From contig NZ_JAAKZF010000048.1 of the NCBI RefSeq assembly GCF_011045125.1, positions 1 to 42,406 on the forward strand: 42,406 nucleotides of DNA, read 5' to 3'. Each line of letters begins with the position of its first letter. Position 1 is the first letter of the stretch. Below the pieces are notes generated by a model that was not told the origin of the DNA, did not search any database, and saw only the letters and a program-made list of their open reading frames with translations. Below, one piece after another: positions 8,058-15,912 of the stretch. This DNA is from Allomesorhizobium camelthorni (GTDB lineage: Bacteria > Pseudomonadota > Alphaproteobacteria > Rhizobiales > Rhizobiaceae). The translations under genes were made by a program, and so were the position numbers.

Positions 8058-8262
8058 TCATTTGAGCGTTTGTTGTGGACCAAGCATTTCGACCAAGCTT
8101 CCTAACGTCAGCGCGCCTTCAGGCAGTGCCGATATGTCGACAGTCATGCTGTCCATCGAAACGCGACCGACGATCTGTAAACGAACCGCTTCATAATAGA
8201 CTGCGGCGCGTTCGCTAAGGCTGCGGGGCAGGCCGTCGGCGTAGCCGGCTGCCCGCCGCGGC
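8058..8262 (-). pseudogene. Alanine racemase, internal/C-terminal fragment
   Basis: The minus-strand frame reads AAGYADGLPRSLSERAAVYY, then GRVSMDSMTVDISALPEG and GSLVEMLGPQQTL, stopping at 8058. This is the C-terminal beta-domain region of PLP-dependent alanine racemases. It includes the GYADG motif with the catalytic Tyr and the GRVSMD segment. The N-terminal barrel with the PLP lysine is missing, and the last 25-30 residues are lost because a stop follows QTLK. The frame stays open upstream to 8438, but without family resemblance. Confidence 0.8.
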
Positions 8263-8499
8263 GGCCCCGACCTGTAAGATCCAACGAGGCGGAAGAGGCG
8301 GACAGCGCGCTGATCCGCCTCAAGCACAGCAAGAGGCGAAGGGGCTACCACGACCCCGACCCGCCGGAAGCCTAAATCAGCTTTCGGACCCTTTGCGGCC
8401 ATTGACAACCGATACGATGGACGACGCGATGGACCCACAGCTGGGCAGATGAGCGTCCGTCAAGTTAAAAGGTCGGCCGTCTGAAACGAGGATGTCCCC
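8263..8499. other. Unassigned stretch between alr and phzF fragments
   Basis: About 237 bases with no recognisable coding sequence. The right end holds the ribosome-binding region of the phzF fragment (GAGGA at 8488-8492). This is probably junk DNA joining gene scraps. Confidence 0.4.
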
Positions 8500-8727
8500 A
8501 TGCGCATGTATCAGGTAGACGCCTTTACCGATCGGCTTTTTGCGGGGAACCCTGCTGCTGTTCTGGTGCTCGACGACTGGCTGCCAGATGACCTGATGCT
8601 TGCGATCACCCAAGAGAACAATCTTGCCGAAACTGCTTTCGTCAAAGCGCGGTCGGACGGCGCGTGGGATCTGCGGTGGTTTGCTCCGGCGCATGAGGTC
8701 GATTTCTGCGGCCATGCCACCCTCGCG
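8500..8727 (+). pseudogene. PhzF family isomerase, N-terminal fragment
   Basis: ATG 8500 is preceded by GAGGA with normal spacing. The 76 codons give MRMYQVDAFTDRLFAGNPAA, VLVLDDWLPDDLM, ENNLAETAFV, LRWFAPAHEVDFCGHATLA. This is the start of a PhzF-like (phenazine biosynthesis/diaminopimelate epimerase-fold) protein, including the ENNLAETAF motif with its general acid/base Glu. Family members run to 260-300 residues. Here the sequence stops at GHATLA and the following DNA is the reverse strand of a pyruvate dehydrogenase-type gene, so the gene is cut by a sharp deletion junction at about 8728-8731. Confidence 0.82.
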
Positions 8728-8730
8728 AGG

Positions 8731-9010
8731 CGCTGCCCCGGTCGCGGCAATCGCTTCCGGCGCGACGACGCCCTGGTAGGCGATGATCACGCTGGCGTTC
8801 GGTCCGGGTGACCGCCACCCGGTCCTGCGGACGCAGTGCAGAGTAATAGAGCGCAGTCATGATCGTGCCGAGAGAGGCGGAGGAGGCCTGGTGGCCACCA
8901 ACCTTGATCTCGTCGCCTTCGCGGACGTGGTTGGCATGGTGGATAGTCCATGCGGCAAGCCACGAGACGCAGCGCTCGATCTGGCTGAGATAGGCGAACT
9001 TCGATGTCAT
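8731..9010 (-). pseudogene. Pyruvate dehydrogenase-type E1 (homodimeric), internally deleted remnant
   Basis: ATG 9010, with GGAG nearby upstream, begins a frame reading YLSQIERCVSWLAAWTIHHA, KVGGHQASSASLGTIMTALY and YSALRPQDRVAV. This is the N-terminal thiamine-diphosphate domain of AceE-like E1 enzymes. After about 8812 the frame loses meaning. At 8790-8731 another frame gives IIAYQGVVAPEAIAATGAA, a motif from near the C-terminal domain of the same family. The middle (about 600 residues) is deleted and the 3' end abuts phzF. It follows the reductase gene on the same strand and once belonged to that operon. A role like MdeB (2-ketobutyrate oxidation) would fit the nearby PLP lyase, but that is inference. 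Confidence 0.72.
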
Positions 9011-9064
9011 CCAAGTCTCCGCAACTGATGCGTCGCATCGGTGCTTCCGGATAGGGAGCTGTCT

Positions 9065-10015
9065 TCACAGATCGAGTCTCAGCACGCCGGTTGCGCGTGA
9101 TACGCATGGGATGAACCGATGTGTCCGAGCCTCCTTGGACAGGACAGCATCCCGATGGATCGGCTGCCCTTCCAGAATTCCGCATTCGCAGGTCCCGCAA
9201 ATCCCGTTCTCGCACGACGCCATGAGCAGTACGCCGGCGGCGCGCAGCGCTGCCAGTGCCGAGGTATCGGCCGCGACAGGAACGACTGTCCCATCGCGGA
9301 GGGTGATCGTGAAAGGTTCGGGTGGCGCACCGTCCTGCTGCGGCGGCTGAAAAGCCTCGGAATGCACGGTTCCTTCCGGCCAGTGCTCGGTCGCCCGATC
9401 CACGGCCGTCATTAAGCCCGGTGGACCGCAATAATAGAGCTGTGCGTCGGAGGAACGCGTCGATAGCAAGGATTTAAGATCTTGCCTGGTCTTCGGTTCG
9501 TCGTCGAAATGCAGCCACACTGTGCTGTAGTCGAGCTCCCGCTCGACGACCGACAACAGAGGCGTGAGTGCTCGGCTGCGGGTGAAGTAGTGCAGCTCGT
9601 AAGGCTTACCTTGCCGCTTCAGGGCGCGCGCCATTGCTAGGATCGGGGTGATCCCGATGCCTCCCGCCAACAGCAGGGTTGTCCCTTCGCGTTGGGCAAG
9701 CGGAAAATGATTGCGAGGAGCAGAAACCGGGAGTGTGCATCCAACGGCCACTGCTTCGTGGATCCACGCCGAACCGCCGCGACCAACATTTTCGCGCTTC
9801 ACCGCGATTGTGTAGCGGCTCAGATCTGTCGGATCGCCGCAGAGCGAATACTGGCGCACTTTCCTATCAGGCAGATGAACATCGACGTGGGAGCCCGGTT
9901 CGAAGGGTGGCAGCAGAGGTTTGCGCGCGTGTTTCAGGTCGATGACCAGGACGTCGCCTGGCTCCTTGCGGGCGGCGGTCACGGTCAGTTTCATGATAAT
10001 GCGGGGCGAGGCCAT
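9065..10015 (-). CDS. Ferredoxin-type oxidoreductase (phthalate dioxygenase reductase family)
   Basis: An electron-transfer protein of up to 316 residues that would pass electrons from NAD(P)H through flavin to a 2Fe-2S cluster and on to an oxygenase or demethylase. RQYSLC at 54-59 is the flavin-binding motif of this family, GGSAWIH lies at 80-86 and GGIGITP at 118-124 binds the nicotinamide nucleotide. The C-terminal plant-type ferredoxin domain has Cys268, Cys273, Cys276 (CENGICGTC) and Cys304. Starts at 10015 or 9994 (MKLTVTAARK) are both possible. It lies seven bases downstream of the MOSC gene and upstream of the E1 remnant. No oxygenase partner is in the window. Confidence 0.9.
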   Translation of the reverse strand: MASPRIIMKLTVTAARKEPGDVLVIDLKHARKPLLPPFEPGSHVDVHLPDRKVRQYSLCGDPTDLSRYTIAVKRENVGRGGSAWIHEAVAVGCTLPVSAPRNHFPLAQREGTTLLLAGGIGITPILAMARALKRQGKPYELHYFTRSRALTPLLSVVERELDYSTVWLHFDDEPKTRQDLKSLLSTRSSDAQLYYCGPPGLMTAVDRATEHWPEGTVHSEAFQPPQQDGAPPEPFTITLRDGTVVPVAADTSALAALRAAGVLLMASCENGICGTCECGILEGQPIHRDAVLSKEARTHRFIPCVSRATGVLRLDL

Positions 10016-10021
10016 ATCGGT

Positions 10022-10513
10022 TTACCCGTCAATTGGAAGAATCGGATCACCGGGGCGGATCACGCCGCCCACCTCGATCGCGCAGTTCAGGCCGGAGCGG
10101 TTCAAAAGCCCCTCGTAGAGACCGGGAATGCCGAGCAGTTGCTCGATATACTTGCAGGGAAAATTCATCCGCGCCGCCCGCAGGACGGTTTCCCCGATCC
10201 GGAGACGTTTGCCGACCAGATGACCGAGCGGTACGCCGCGCGCGGTCAGGTTCCGCCGATGATCTTCGGGCGCGAGCACGGCCTTGAAACCCGGAATCTT
10301 GGGCTCACCCTGTGCCATGGCTTCCAGAACTTCGACCTCGATCAGCGTCACTTCGCGCACGTCGGGTTTCGGAGAGTAGGTCCCCGTTCCAAGATAGTAC
10401 CGGTCCCCGACAATGCCGCGCCCGGCAACGAGTTGTGCCTCCATCAACTCCTCCATTTCGTACGATGCGGCTGGCGCGACATGGATGTGGAGCAGCGTTC
10501 CTTGCCACGTCAT
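10022..10513 (-). CDS. MOSC domain protein
   Basis: A protein of about 163 residues. I start it at ATG 10513 (MTWQGTLLHIHVAP) because the longer open frame back to 10711 shows no family sense. MOSC domains are beta-barrels related to the C-terminal part of molybdenum cofactor sulfurase and of YiiM-type molybdoenzymes. Supporting segments are GRGIVGDRYYLGTGTYS, EVTLIEVEVLEAM and RNLTARGVPL, with a conserved Cys in ARMNFPCKYIEQLLG. It is the first gene of a leftward unit with the ferredoxin-type reductase. The pairing suggests a Moco-linked reductive or oxidative step, but the substrate is unknown. Confidence 0.87.
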   Translation of the reverse strand: MTWQGTLLHIHVAPAASYEMEELMEAQLVAGRGIVGDRYYLGTGTYSPKPDVREVTLIEVEVLEAMAQGEPKIPGFKAVLAPEDHRRNLTARGVPLGHLVGKRLRIGETVLRAARMNFPCKYIEQLLGIPGLYEGLLNRSGLNCAIEVGGVIRPGDPILPIDG

Positions 10514-10737
10514 GTTTCTTCGCCCTCTATGACCGCAGTCGCGGCGTCCAGCTTCCAGCCGGATTTGGGGGTATCCTCGAGATGTCCGTTCGCCATGTTT
10601 TCTTCCGCGCTCCGGGGCAGGGTCACAGCCTGATCCGGGCGAAACCTCTGCCCGCGAACTGGCCTGACTGACAGAGCCAGTTTTTGCGATTTTGCCTGAT
10701 CCAGTCATCAATCCCGCAGATCGCCGAACGTCATAAG

Positions 10738-12279
10738 TCAGGCCCGTTCCGCCGTGCCGGCCGACACATTGCGTGGAGCCGAAGTGTCTTGAGAGTTCCT
10801 TCTCACCCGTTCGACAGCGTCCGTGAGGAATCGAACGCCGTTCTCGATTTGCCCTGTGGTCAAGGCGGAATAGCCCATCACCAGCCCGATCCGGTCGGCG
10901 CGGCCTTCATCCGTTTCCCGGCCGTAGAGCGGCGATATTGAATGGACACCCACGCCTCCTCGTCGCGCCTCTTCAACCAGCACGTCTTCCAATGACCGAC
11001 GGAGGTCCTTGAACCAGACGACGACATGCAGCCCGGCATCAGCGCCTTCGATGACGATGCGGTCTGCGAACGCGCGTCGAAGGGCGGCGAGCAAGGTCTC
11101 TCGGCGCTCGCCGTTCAGACGGCGGACGCGGCGCACATGGCTTTCATAGCCGCCGCTCTCGATGAGCGAGGCCAGGGCCTCCTGCTCCGCCACCGGAGAA
11201 TGCCTGTCCAGAAGCTGCTTGGCTGTCGCGAAGACGTCTTGCAATTCCGGCGGAACCACGAGGTAGCCAATGCGCAGCATCGGCGACAGCGTCTTGGAGA
11301 TCGTGCCTAGATAGATGACGGAACTGCGGTCCTCCAGCTTGTGCAGCGGGGGCACCGGACGAATGTCGTAGCGGTACTCGCCATCGTAGTCGTCTTCGAT
11401 CACATAAGCTTCGTTGCGCCGGGCCCATTCAAGGAGCTGATACCGGCGCGAGACCGGCAAGACGCCGCCGAGCGGAAACTGATGCGACGGCGTGACATAG
11501 GCCAGCCGCGCCGTGATCCCCTCAAGCAGTTCCGTCTTCATCCCATCTCCATCGACGGCGATAGAAACAGGCCTCGCGCCTGTGCTGGCAAAGACCTGGC
11601 ACGCCATCCTGTAGCACGGGTCCTCGACCACGAAACTGTCGGAAGGATCGAGCAGCAAGCGCGCGCAAAGATCGAGACCCTGCTGCGAGCCGCTTGCGAT
11701 GATGATCTGCTCCAGGTCGCAGCTCAGCGTTCGGGCGCGCCACAAATATCCCTGCAGCGCCTGGCGCAGGCGAGGCGATCCGCGCGGATCGTCATAAGCC
11801 AGGCGCTCAGGGCGTTGCGACATCGCCGTGTTCATGGCGCGCTTCCACATCAGCGCCGGAAAATCGGACGGCGCGAGGTCGCCATAACGGAAATCCACTT
11901 TCAACCGGTTGGGCAGGTAATCCGGCCAAGGCGAACTGGCGCGCAGTCTCTCGCCGTAGGCGGAAAGATGAATCGGGCCGGCGCGTTTTGAGACGGTGCT
12001 GCTCGCCTCGTGACCGATCAGCGAAGATGCAACGCGAGGTCGTGCGCCTTGACGGACTTCAATGAAACCTTCTGCGGCCAACTGCTCGTAGGCGACAGTG
12101 ACAGTCGTTCGCGAAACGCCGAGTTCATTTGCGAGGCCGCGCGACGACGGCAACTGACTGCCGGTTTCGTAGACGCCCCCGAGGATCTGCTCGCGAAGAG
12201 CTTCGTAGATCTGGCGCGCACCCATACCATGCAAGCGACCCGCAGAACCGGCATCGGAAGACTGGACCATTTCATTCAT
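10738..12279 (-). CDS. MocR/PdxR-type regulator (GntR HTH fused to aminotransferase domain)
   Basis: About 513 residues from ATG 12279. A TTG at 12315 would also be in frame but would put the coding sequence across the inverted repeat at 12282-12312. An N-terminal winged helix (QIYEALREQILGGVYETG, LPSSRGLANELGVSRTT) is joined to a fold-type I aminotransferase-like domain. That domain has EDDYDGEYRY and ISKTLSPMLRIGYL, where the Lys (about residue 329) should bind PLP. Such proteins usually sense PLP or an amino acid and regulate PLP or amino-acid genes. It is divergent from a PLP-dependent lyase gene, so it probably controls that gene and perhaps the leftward MOSC-reductase unit. Confidence 0.93.
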   Translation of the reverse strand: MNEMVQSSDAGSAGRLHGMGARQIYEALREQILGGVYETGSQLPSSRGLANELGVSRTTVTVAYEQLAAEGFIEVRQGARPRVASSLIGHEASSTVSKRAGPIHLSAYGERLRASSPWPDYLPNRLKVDFRYGDLAPSDFPALMWKRAMNTAMSQRPERLAYDDPRGSPRLRQALQGYLWRARTLSCDLEQIIIASGSQQGLDLCARLLLDPSDSFVVEDPCYRMACQVFASTGARPVSIAVDGDGMKTELLEGITARLAYVTPSHQFPLGGVLPVSRRYQLLEWARRNEAYVIEDDYDGEYRYDIRPVPPLHKLEDRSSVIYLGTISKTLSPMLRIGYLVVPPELQDVFATAKQLLDRHSPVAEQEALASLIESGGYESHVRRVRRLNGERRETLLAALRRAFADRIVIEGADAGLHVVVWFKDLRRSLEDVLVEEARRGGVGVHSISPLYGRETDEGRADRIGLVMGYSALTTGQIENGVRFLTDAVERVRRNSQDTSAPRNVSAGTAERA

Positions 12280-12281
12280 TA

Positions 12282-12312
12282 CCAACTGGACGTTACATGT
12301 GAGCCAGTTTGG
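12282..12312. promoter_or_regulatory. Inverted repeat, probable MocR operator
   Basis: ccaactgg (12282-12289) and ccagtttgg (12304-12312) form an inverted repeat with one extra T in the right arm and a 14-base spacer. It lies directly upstream of ATG 12279 of the regulator and 41 bases before the start of the divergent lyase. That is a good position for an autoregulatory operator controlling both genes. Confidence 0.5.
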
Positions 12313-12353
12313 CAACTATCTTTCGGAATTCCAAGAGGACTTCAGAGAGAGCG

Positions 12354-13589
12354 ATGACTGGCCCCAATTATCGATCCGAAACCGATGCACCGAAACGGTT
12401 CCTGAGCGACCCCGATCTCGGCTTCGCCACCCGGGCGATCCATCATGGCTACGATCCGGCCGGCTTTTCCAATGCCGTTCAGCCGCCTGTGTTTCTTAAC
12501 TCCACTTATGGTTTCGAAAGTGTCGCGGCGAACGAGGCAGCCGCAGCGCTTGGCGGAAGGCTCTATGCACGCGAATACAATCCAACAACTGAGATCCTTG
12601 AAAAACGGCTCGCCAATCTCGAAGGAGCTGAAGCAGGGCTGGTCGTTGCCTCGGGGATGGCGGCTTTCGGCACGCTGATCCTGTCGCTGTTGTCCCAGGG
12701 CGACGAACTCATCGTCCACAAAACCCTTTACGCGAACACGCTCGCCATGGTCGAACAGGCGGTCCCGCGTTTTGGGATCAAGGTCGTCGCGGTCGATCTA
12801 TCAGAGCCAAACAATCTGGATGGCGCGATCACTGACCGGACCCGGCTTGTTTTCTTCGAGACCCCGGTCAACCCGCTGAGCCGCATCCTCGACATCGCGG
12901 CAATCGCCGAACGCGCCCATGCACGTGGCGTAAGGGTTGCGGTCGACAGCACCTTCGCCTCGCCGGCGCTGCAGCGGCCGCTGGAACATGGCGTCGACAT
13001 CGTGCTGCACTCGCTGACCAAATACATCAACGGCCATGGCGATGCCCTCGGCGGGGCGATCCTCGGTGACGCGCAGACACTCCACACACTGCACGAGACC
13101 GGCCTGCGCTACATCACCGGAGCGGCGCTGTCACCGCTCTCGGCGTTCCTGATCCTGCGCGGACTGAAGACGCTGACGATCCGCATGGAACGGCACAGTG
13201 CCACCGCGCTGACGGTCGCTCAGGCGCTCGAGGTTCACCCCGCTGTGGCGTGGGTGAGTTACCCGTTTCTCGACTCTCATCCTGATCAGGCGATTGCCCG
13301 AAAGCAGATGTCTAAGGGATCGGGCATGTTGGCTTTTGGCCTCCACGCAGGGTTCGAGGGGGCGCGCCGGATGATGGATCGGCTCAACCTGATCACTCGA
13401 GCGGTCAGCCTCGGTGATGCTGACAGCCTCATCTACCATCCGGCCAGTCTGACACGTGCCCGTAAAAGCATCCGCAAGGATGCTCATCTTGCCGATGGCG
13501 TTGGCGAGGACCTCATACGTCTCTCGGTCGGTCTGGAAGACGCCGGCGACTTGATCGCCGATCTGAGGCCGGCGCTGGACGTGCTCTGA
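12354..13589 (+). CDS. Cys/Met-metabolism PLP enzyme (methionine gamma-lyase / cystathionine gamma-synthase family)
   Basis: About 411 residues from ATG 12354, preceded by an AGAGAG purine run; an in-frame TTG lies at 12309. The family signature HSLTKYINGHGDALGG contains the PLP lysine (about Lys223), and YAREYNPTTEILEKRLANLE is the family substrate/phosphate-binding region. Members carry out gamma-elimination or gamma-replacement on methionine, homocysteine derivatives or cystathionine in the cytoplasm. The position that is Cys in classical methionine gamma-lyases (LYGCT) reads LYANT here. The exact substrate is therefore open; an O-acyl-homoserine or cysteine-derivative lyase is equally possible. 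The MocR regulator is divergent, and a DapA-like lyase and a PaiB-like protein follow. Confidence 0.88.
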   Translation: MTGPNYRSETDAPKRFLSDPDLGFATRAIHHGYDPAGFSNAVQPPVFLNSTYGFESVAANEAAAALGGRLYAREYNPTTEILEKRLANLEGAEAGLVVASGMAAFGTLILSLLSQGDELIVHKTLYANTLAMVEQAVPRFGIKVVAVDLSEPNNLDGAITDRTRLVFFETPVNPLSRILDIAAIAERAHARGVRVAVDSTFASPALQRPLEHGVDIVLHSLTKYINGHGDALGGAILGDAQTLHTLHETGLRYITGAALSPLSAFLILRGLKTLTIRMERHSATALTVAQALEVHPAVAWVSYPFLDSHPDQAIARKQMSKGSGMLAFGLHAGFEGARRMMDRLNLITRAVSLGDADSLIYHPASLTRARKSIRKDAHLADGVGEDLIRLSVGLEDAGDLIADLRPALDVL

Positions 13590-13649
13590 TAAGCCGGTTC
13601 CCATCTCGCTTCCAACACTGGCGCTCATGCAGAAATCTGGAGCAACGCA

Positions 13650-14552
13650 ATGGCATTCCTGAGCGGGCTTTCCGCATTCCCCATCACGCCGAGTGATCCT
13701 GACGGCCGCATCGATACTAAGGCCCTGCGCAAGCTGGTTACACGGCTTTGCGCCGCAAAGGTCGATTCCATAGGCCTTCTCGGCAGCACCGGCACCTACC
13801 TTTACCTCACGCGTGAGGAGCGGCGAAGGGCCCTTGCCGAAGCTTTGGACGAAGCCGGTGCGCAGACGCCGGTCGTGGTGGGCGTGGGGGCGCTGCGCAC
13901 CGACGAGGCGGTAAGGCTTGCACAGGACGCCAAGGCCCTCGGTGCTGCCGCGGGGTTGCTTGCAGCTGTCTCGTACACCCCGCTCACCGATGACGAGGTG
14001 TTCGAACATTTCTCGGTCGTGGCGCGCGAAGGCGGCCTTCCGGTTGTCATCTACGACAATCCCGGAACGACGCATTTCCATTTCACTCCGGCACTTCTCA
14101 GCCGCTTGGCCAAGGTGCCGGGGATCGTCGCTATCAAGAATCCAACCGACAAGAGCGATGCGATCGAGAGCCATCTGGCCGGGCAGAGGAGCATCGTGCC
14201 GGAAGGCTTTTCGATCGGCTACAGCGGCGATTGGAATGCCACCGAAGCCATGATCGCCGGAGCCGACACCTGGTACAGCGTCCTTGGCGGCATCCTGCCT
14301 GAGGTCTGCATAAAGATTGTCAGATCGTCGCAGACGGGCGATGCGGCCGAAGCACGCCGCCTTGACGCCGCATTGACGCCAATTTGGGATCTCTTCAAAC
14401 AGTTCTCCAGCCTTCGCGTCGTCTATGTGCTCGCCGAATTGCTCGAAATTTGCCGCGCCGAACCTCCGCGCCCGGTCCTGCCGCTCTCTGCTGTAGCAAA
14501 GCGTCAGATCGTCGAGGCGCTGGAACGCCTGCCGGCGGGCACTGCTCGATGA
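13650..14552 (+). CDS. Dihydrodipicolinate synthase/N-acetylneuraminate lyase family protein
   Basis: A complete 300-residue TIM-barrel class I aldolase. LLGSTGTYLYLTREER (43-58) corresponds to the GTTGE-type carboxylate-binding loop, VIYDNPGTTH carries the catalytic Tyr135, and VAIKNPTDKSD carries the Schiff-base Lys163. The GSTGTY loop in place of GTTGE and the missing DapA-specific neighbours point away from lysine synthesis and towards catabolic cleavage of a 2-oxo acid. It starts 60 bases after the PLP lyase and is followed after about 30 bases by the PaiB-like gene, all on the same strand. This suggests a pathway in which the lyase product or a related oxo acid is cleaved. Confidence 0.9.
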   Translation: MAFLSGLSAFPITPSDPDGRIDTKALRKLVTRLCAAKVDSIGLLGSTGTYLYLTREERRRALAEALDEAGAQTPVVVGVGALRTDEAVRLAQDAKALGAAAGLLAAVSYTPLTDDEVFEHFSVVAREGGLPVVIYDNPGTTHFHFTPALLSRLAKVPGIVAIKNPTDKSDAIESHLAGQRSIVPEGFSIGYSGDWNATEAMIAGADTWYSVLGGILPEVCIKIVRSSQTGDAAEARRLDAALTPIWDLFKQFSSLRVVYVLAELLEICRAEPPRPVLPLSAVAKRQIVEALERLPAGTAR

Positions 14553-14582
14553 ACCGCGAAACCGGACAGTGAAGGAACCGTC

Positions 14583-15251
14583 ATGTATGTACCCCCACAT
14601 TTCGACGAACCCAGCCAAGAGGCTCTCCACGATCTGATCGAGACGAGCGCCTTTGGCGTATTGATCACCCATGGCAGGAGCGGGCTTGACGCCAATCACA
14701 TTCCCTTCGAACTCAACCGGGCGCAGGGAAGGCACGGCGCTCTGCACTGCCACGTCGCCCGTAACAACCCAGTCTGGCAGGACGTGTCGACCGGCGATGA
14801 CGCACTAGTCGTGTTCCGCGCGGCCGACGCTTACATCTCGCCGCAATGGTATCCGAGCAAGCAGGAGTTCCACCGGCAGGTGCCGACCTGGAACTACCTC
14901 GTTACACATGCATACGGCCGGATCACCGTCCGTGACGACGAGAGCTATGTCCGTCACAATGTCGCCAGACTGACCCGCAGGCACGAGGCGGCCCACCCTG
15001 TCCCATGGAGGATGGGTGACGCGCCTCGGGACTTTATCGACACAATGGTCAAGGCGATCGTCGGGCTGGAGATCGAAATCACCCGGCTAGTGGGCAAAGC
15101 CAAGCTCAGCCAGAACAAAGAACCGCGCGACATTCGCAATGCCGGCGAAATGCTGAACGCCCAAGGCGACCGGCGCGTCGGTCAGGCGATGGTTGCAGCT
15201 GCTGCCCGGAAGTCCGAACAGGGCTGGGGAAGTTGCCCCATCGCATCGTGA
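14583..15251 (+). CDS. PaiB-like FMN-binding negative regulator family protein
   Basis: A 222-residue protein of the PaiB family (split-barrel FMN-binding fold): MYVPPHFDEPSQEALHDLI at the start, GLDANHIPFEL, CHVARNNPVWQD, ISPQWYPSK and VPTWNYLVTHAYG. The founding member represses sporulation and degradative genes in Bacillus, but most relatives are probably flavin-binding proteins of unknown role. It is the last gene of the rightward unit. Its final dozen residues (KSEQGWGSCPIAS) do not look like the family and run into DNA beside the IS110 fragment. The original C-terminus has probably been replaced by insertion-derived sequence. Confidence 0.87.
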   Translation: MYVPPHFDEPSQEALHDLIETSAFGVLITHGRSGLDANHIPFELNRAQGRHGALHCHVARNNPVWQDVSTGDDALVVFRAADAYISPQWYPSKQEFHRQVPTWNYLVTHAYGRITVRDDESYVRHNVARLTRRHEAAHPVPWRMGDAPRDFIDTMVKAIVGLEIEITRLVGKAKLSQNKEPRDIRNAGEMLNAQGDRRVGQAMVAAAARKSEQGWGSCPIAS

Positions 15252-15319
15252 CGAATGTCAGTGAAGCTTGGCCCTGCTGGACGCGGAGACCCAATGATGC
15301 AAACCGGCCAGCGCGCTGC

Positions 15320-15765
15320 CCCGAGCTTGATGCCGGCTTCCTGCAGGATTGCCCTGACCACGTTCTCGATCGACCGCATCTCGTTGAGGACCGTGCGGCG
15401 CGCGACCAGCAGCGAGCGCCACAACCGGCATTGCCGGCTCTTCACATGCACCTGCCGATACCAGCCGGTGCGCATGATCTGCGCCAGCGCACGGGCGTCG
15501 TTGCGGTCTGTCTTGTTGGGCATCGCCTTCATCGCTGCATTGGCCTGCCGCGTTTCGATGCAAATGGCGGGCAGACCGGCCTGCATCAGCCCTTCATGCA
15601 GCCATGCCGCCAGAGAGCAGGCTTTCAGGCCGATCCGATCCAGCGGCAGGCCTACCTCTCGCAGAGCCGCAACGAGATCATCCGGCTCGCTGGCGGCTCG
15701 AACTTCCTTCACGATGCGACCTATTTCATCGATAACGCAGATCGCGGTCTCTTCCAAAGACACGT
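15320..15765 (-). mobile_element. IS110-family transposase fragment
   Basis: The open frame 15182-15817 contains the N-terminal DEDD (RuvC-like) part of an IS110-family transposase: DVSLEETAICVIDEIGRIVK, CSLAAWLHEGLMQAGLPAIC, NKTDRNDARALAQIMRTGWY and RTVLNEMRSIENVVRAI. The acidic residues of DVS, of the IET segment and of KTDRNDA are kept. The usual start before DVS is replaced by unrelated residues. The family pattern ends at AGIKLGA (about 15320), so the C-terminal serine-containing domain is gone. No flanking duplication or ends could be recognised. Clearly inactive. Confidence 0.85.
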
Positions 15766-15801
15766 CTTCTTGCCCGCGTCTGGTGGAATGAGGCACTTTT
15801 G

Positions 15802-15912
15802 AGTGGGACAACAACATCGAAAAACATTGGAAAAGATTTGAATATTGTGAAGTCCCACTGATTTCTAACTAGCTGATTTTTCTGGCTTTCGGAACACCCT
15901 CCGGGCCCACCA
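15802..15912. repeat. Left copy of 111-bp att-like repeat
   Basis: Aligns without gaps to 35764-35874. By eye, 88 of 111 bases match, and the last 15 (cctccgggcccacca) are identical. It contains the inverted pair gtgggac...gtcccac and two adjacent 10-mers (aacaacatcg, aaaaacattg). On the minus strand it encodes GGPGGCSESQKNQLV, which resembles the C-terminal residues of the intact integrase at the right copy. It is therefore the tail of a related integrase gene together with its attachment core. Confidence 0.7.

Noticed and set aside
7789-8196. 135-codon plus-strand frame right of the att-like site
   Set aside because: Crosses the alanine racemase remnant in antisense, has no ribosome site and no recognisable domain.
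9692-10633. 313-codon plus-strand frame over the reductase and MOSC genes
   Set aside because: Antisense shadow; both minus-strand genes carry strong motifs.
13131-14753. A 540-codon open frame on the minus strand
   Set aside because: It is antisense to the PLP lyase, the DapA-like gene and the PaiB-like gene, which all have clear family motifs; its translation is low-complexity Arg/Gly/Ala-rich without any family feature.
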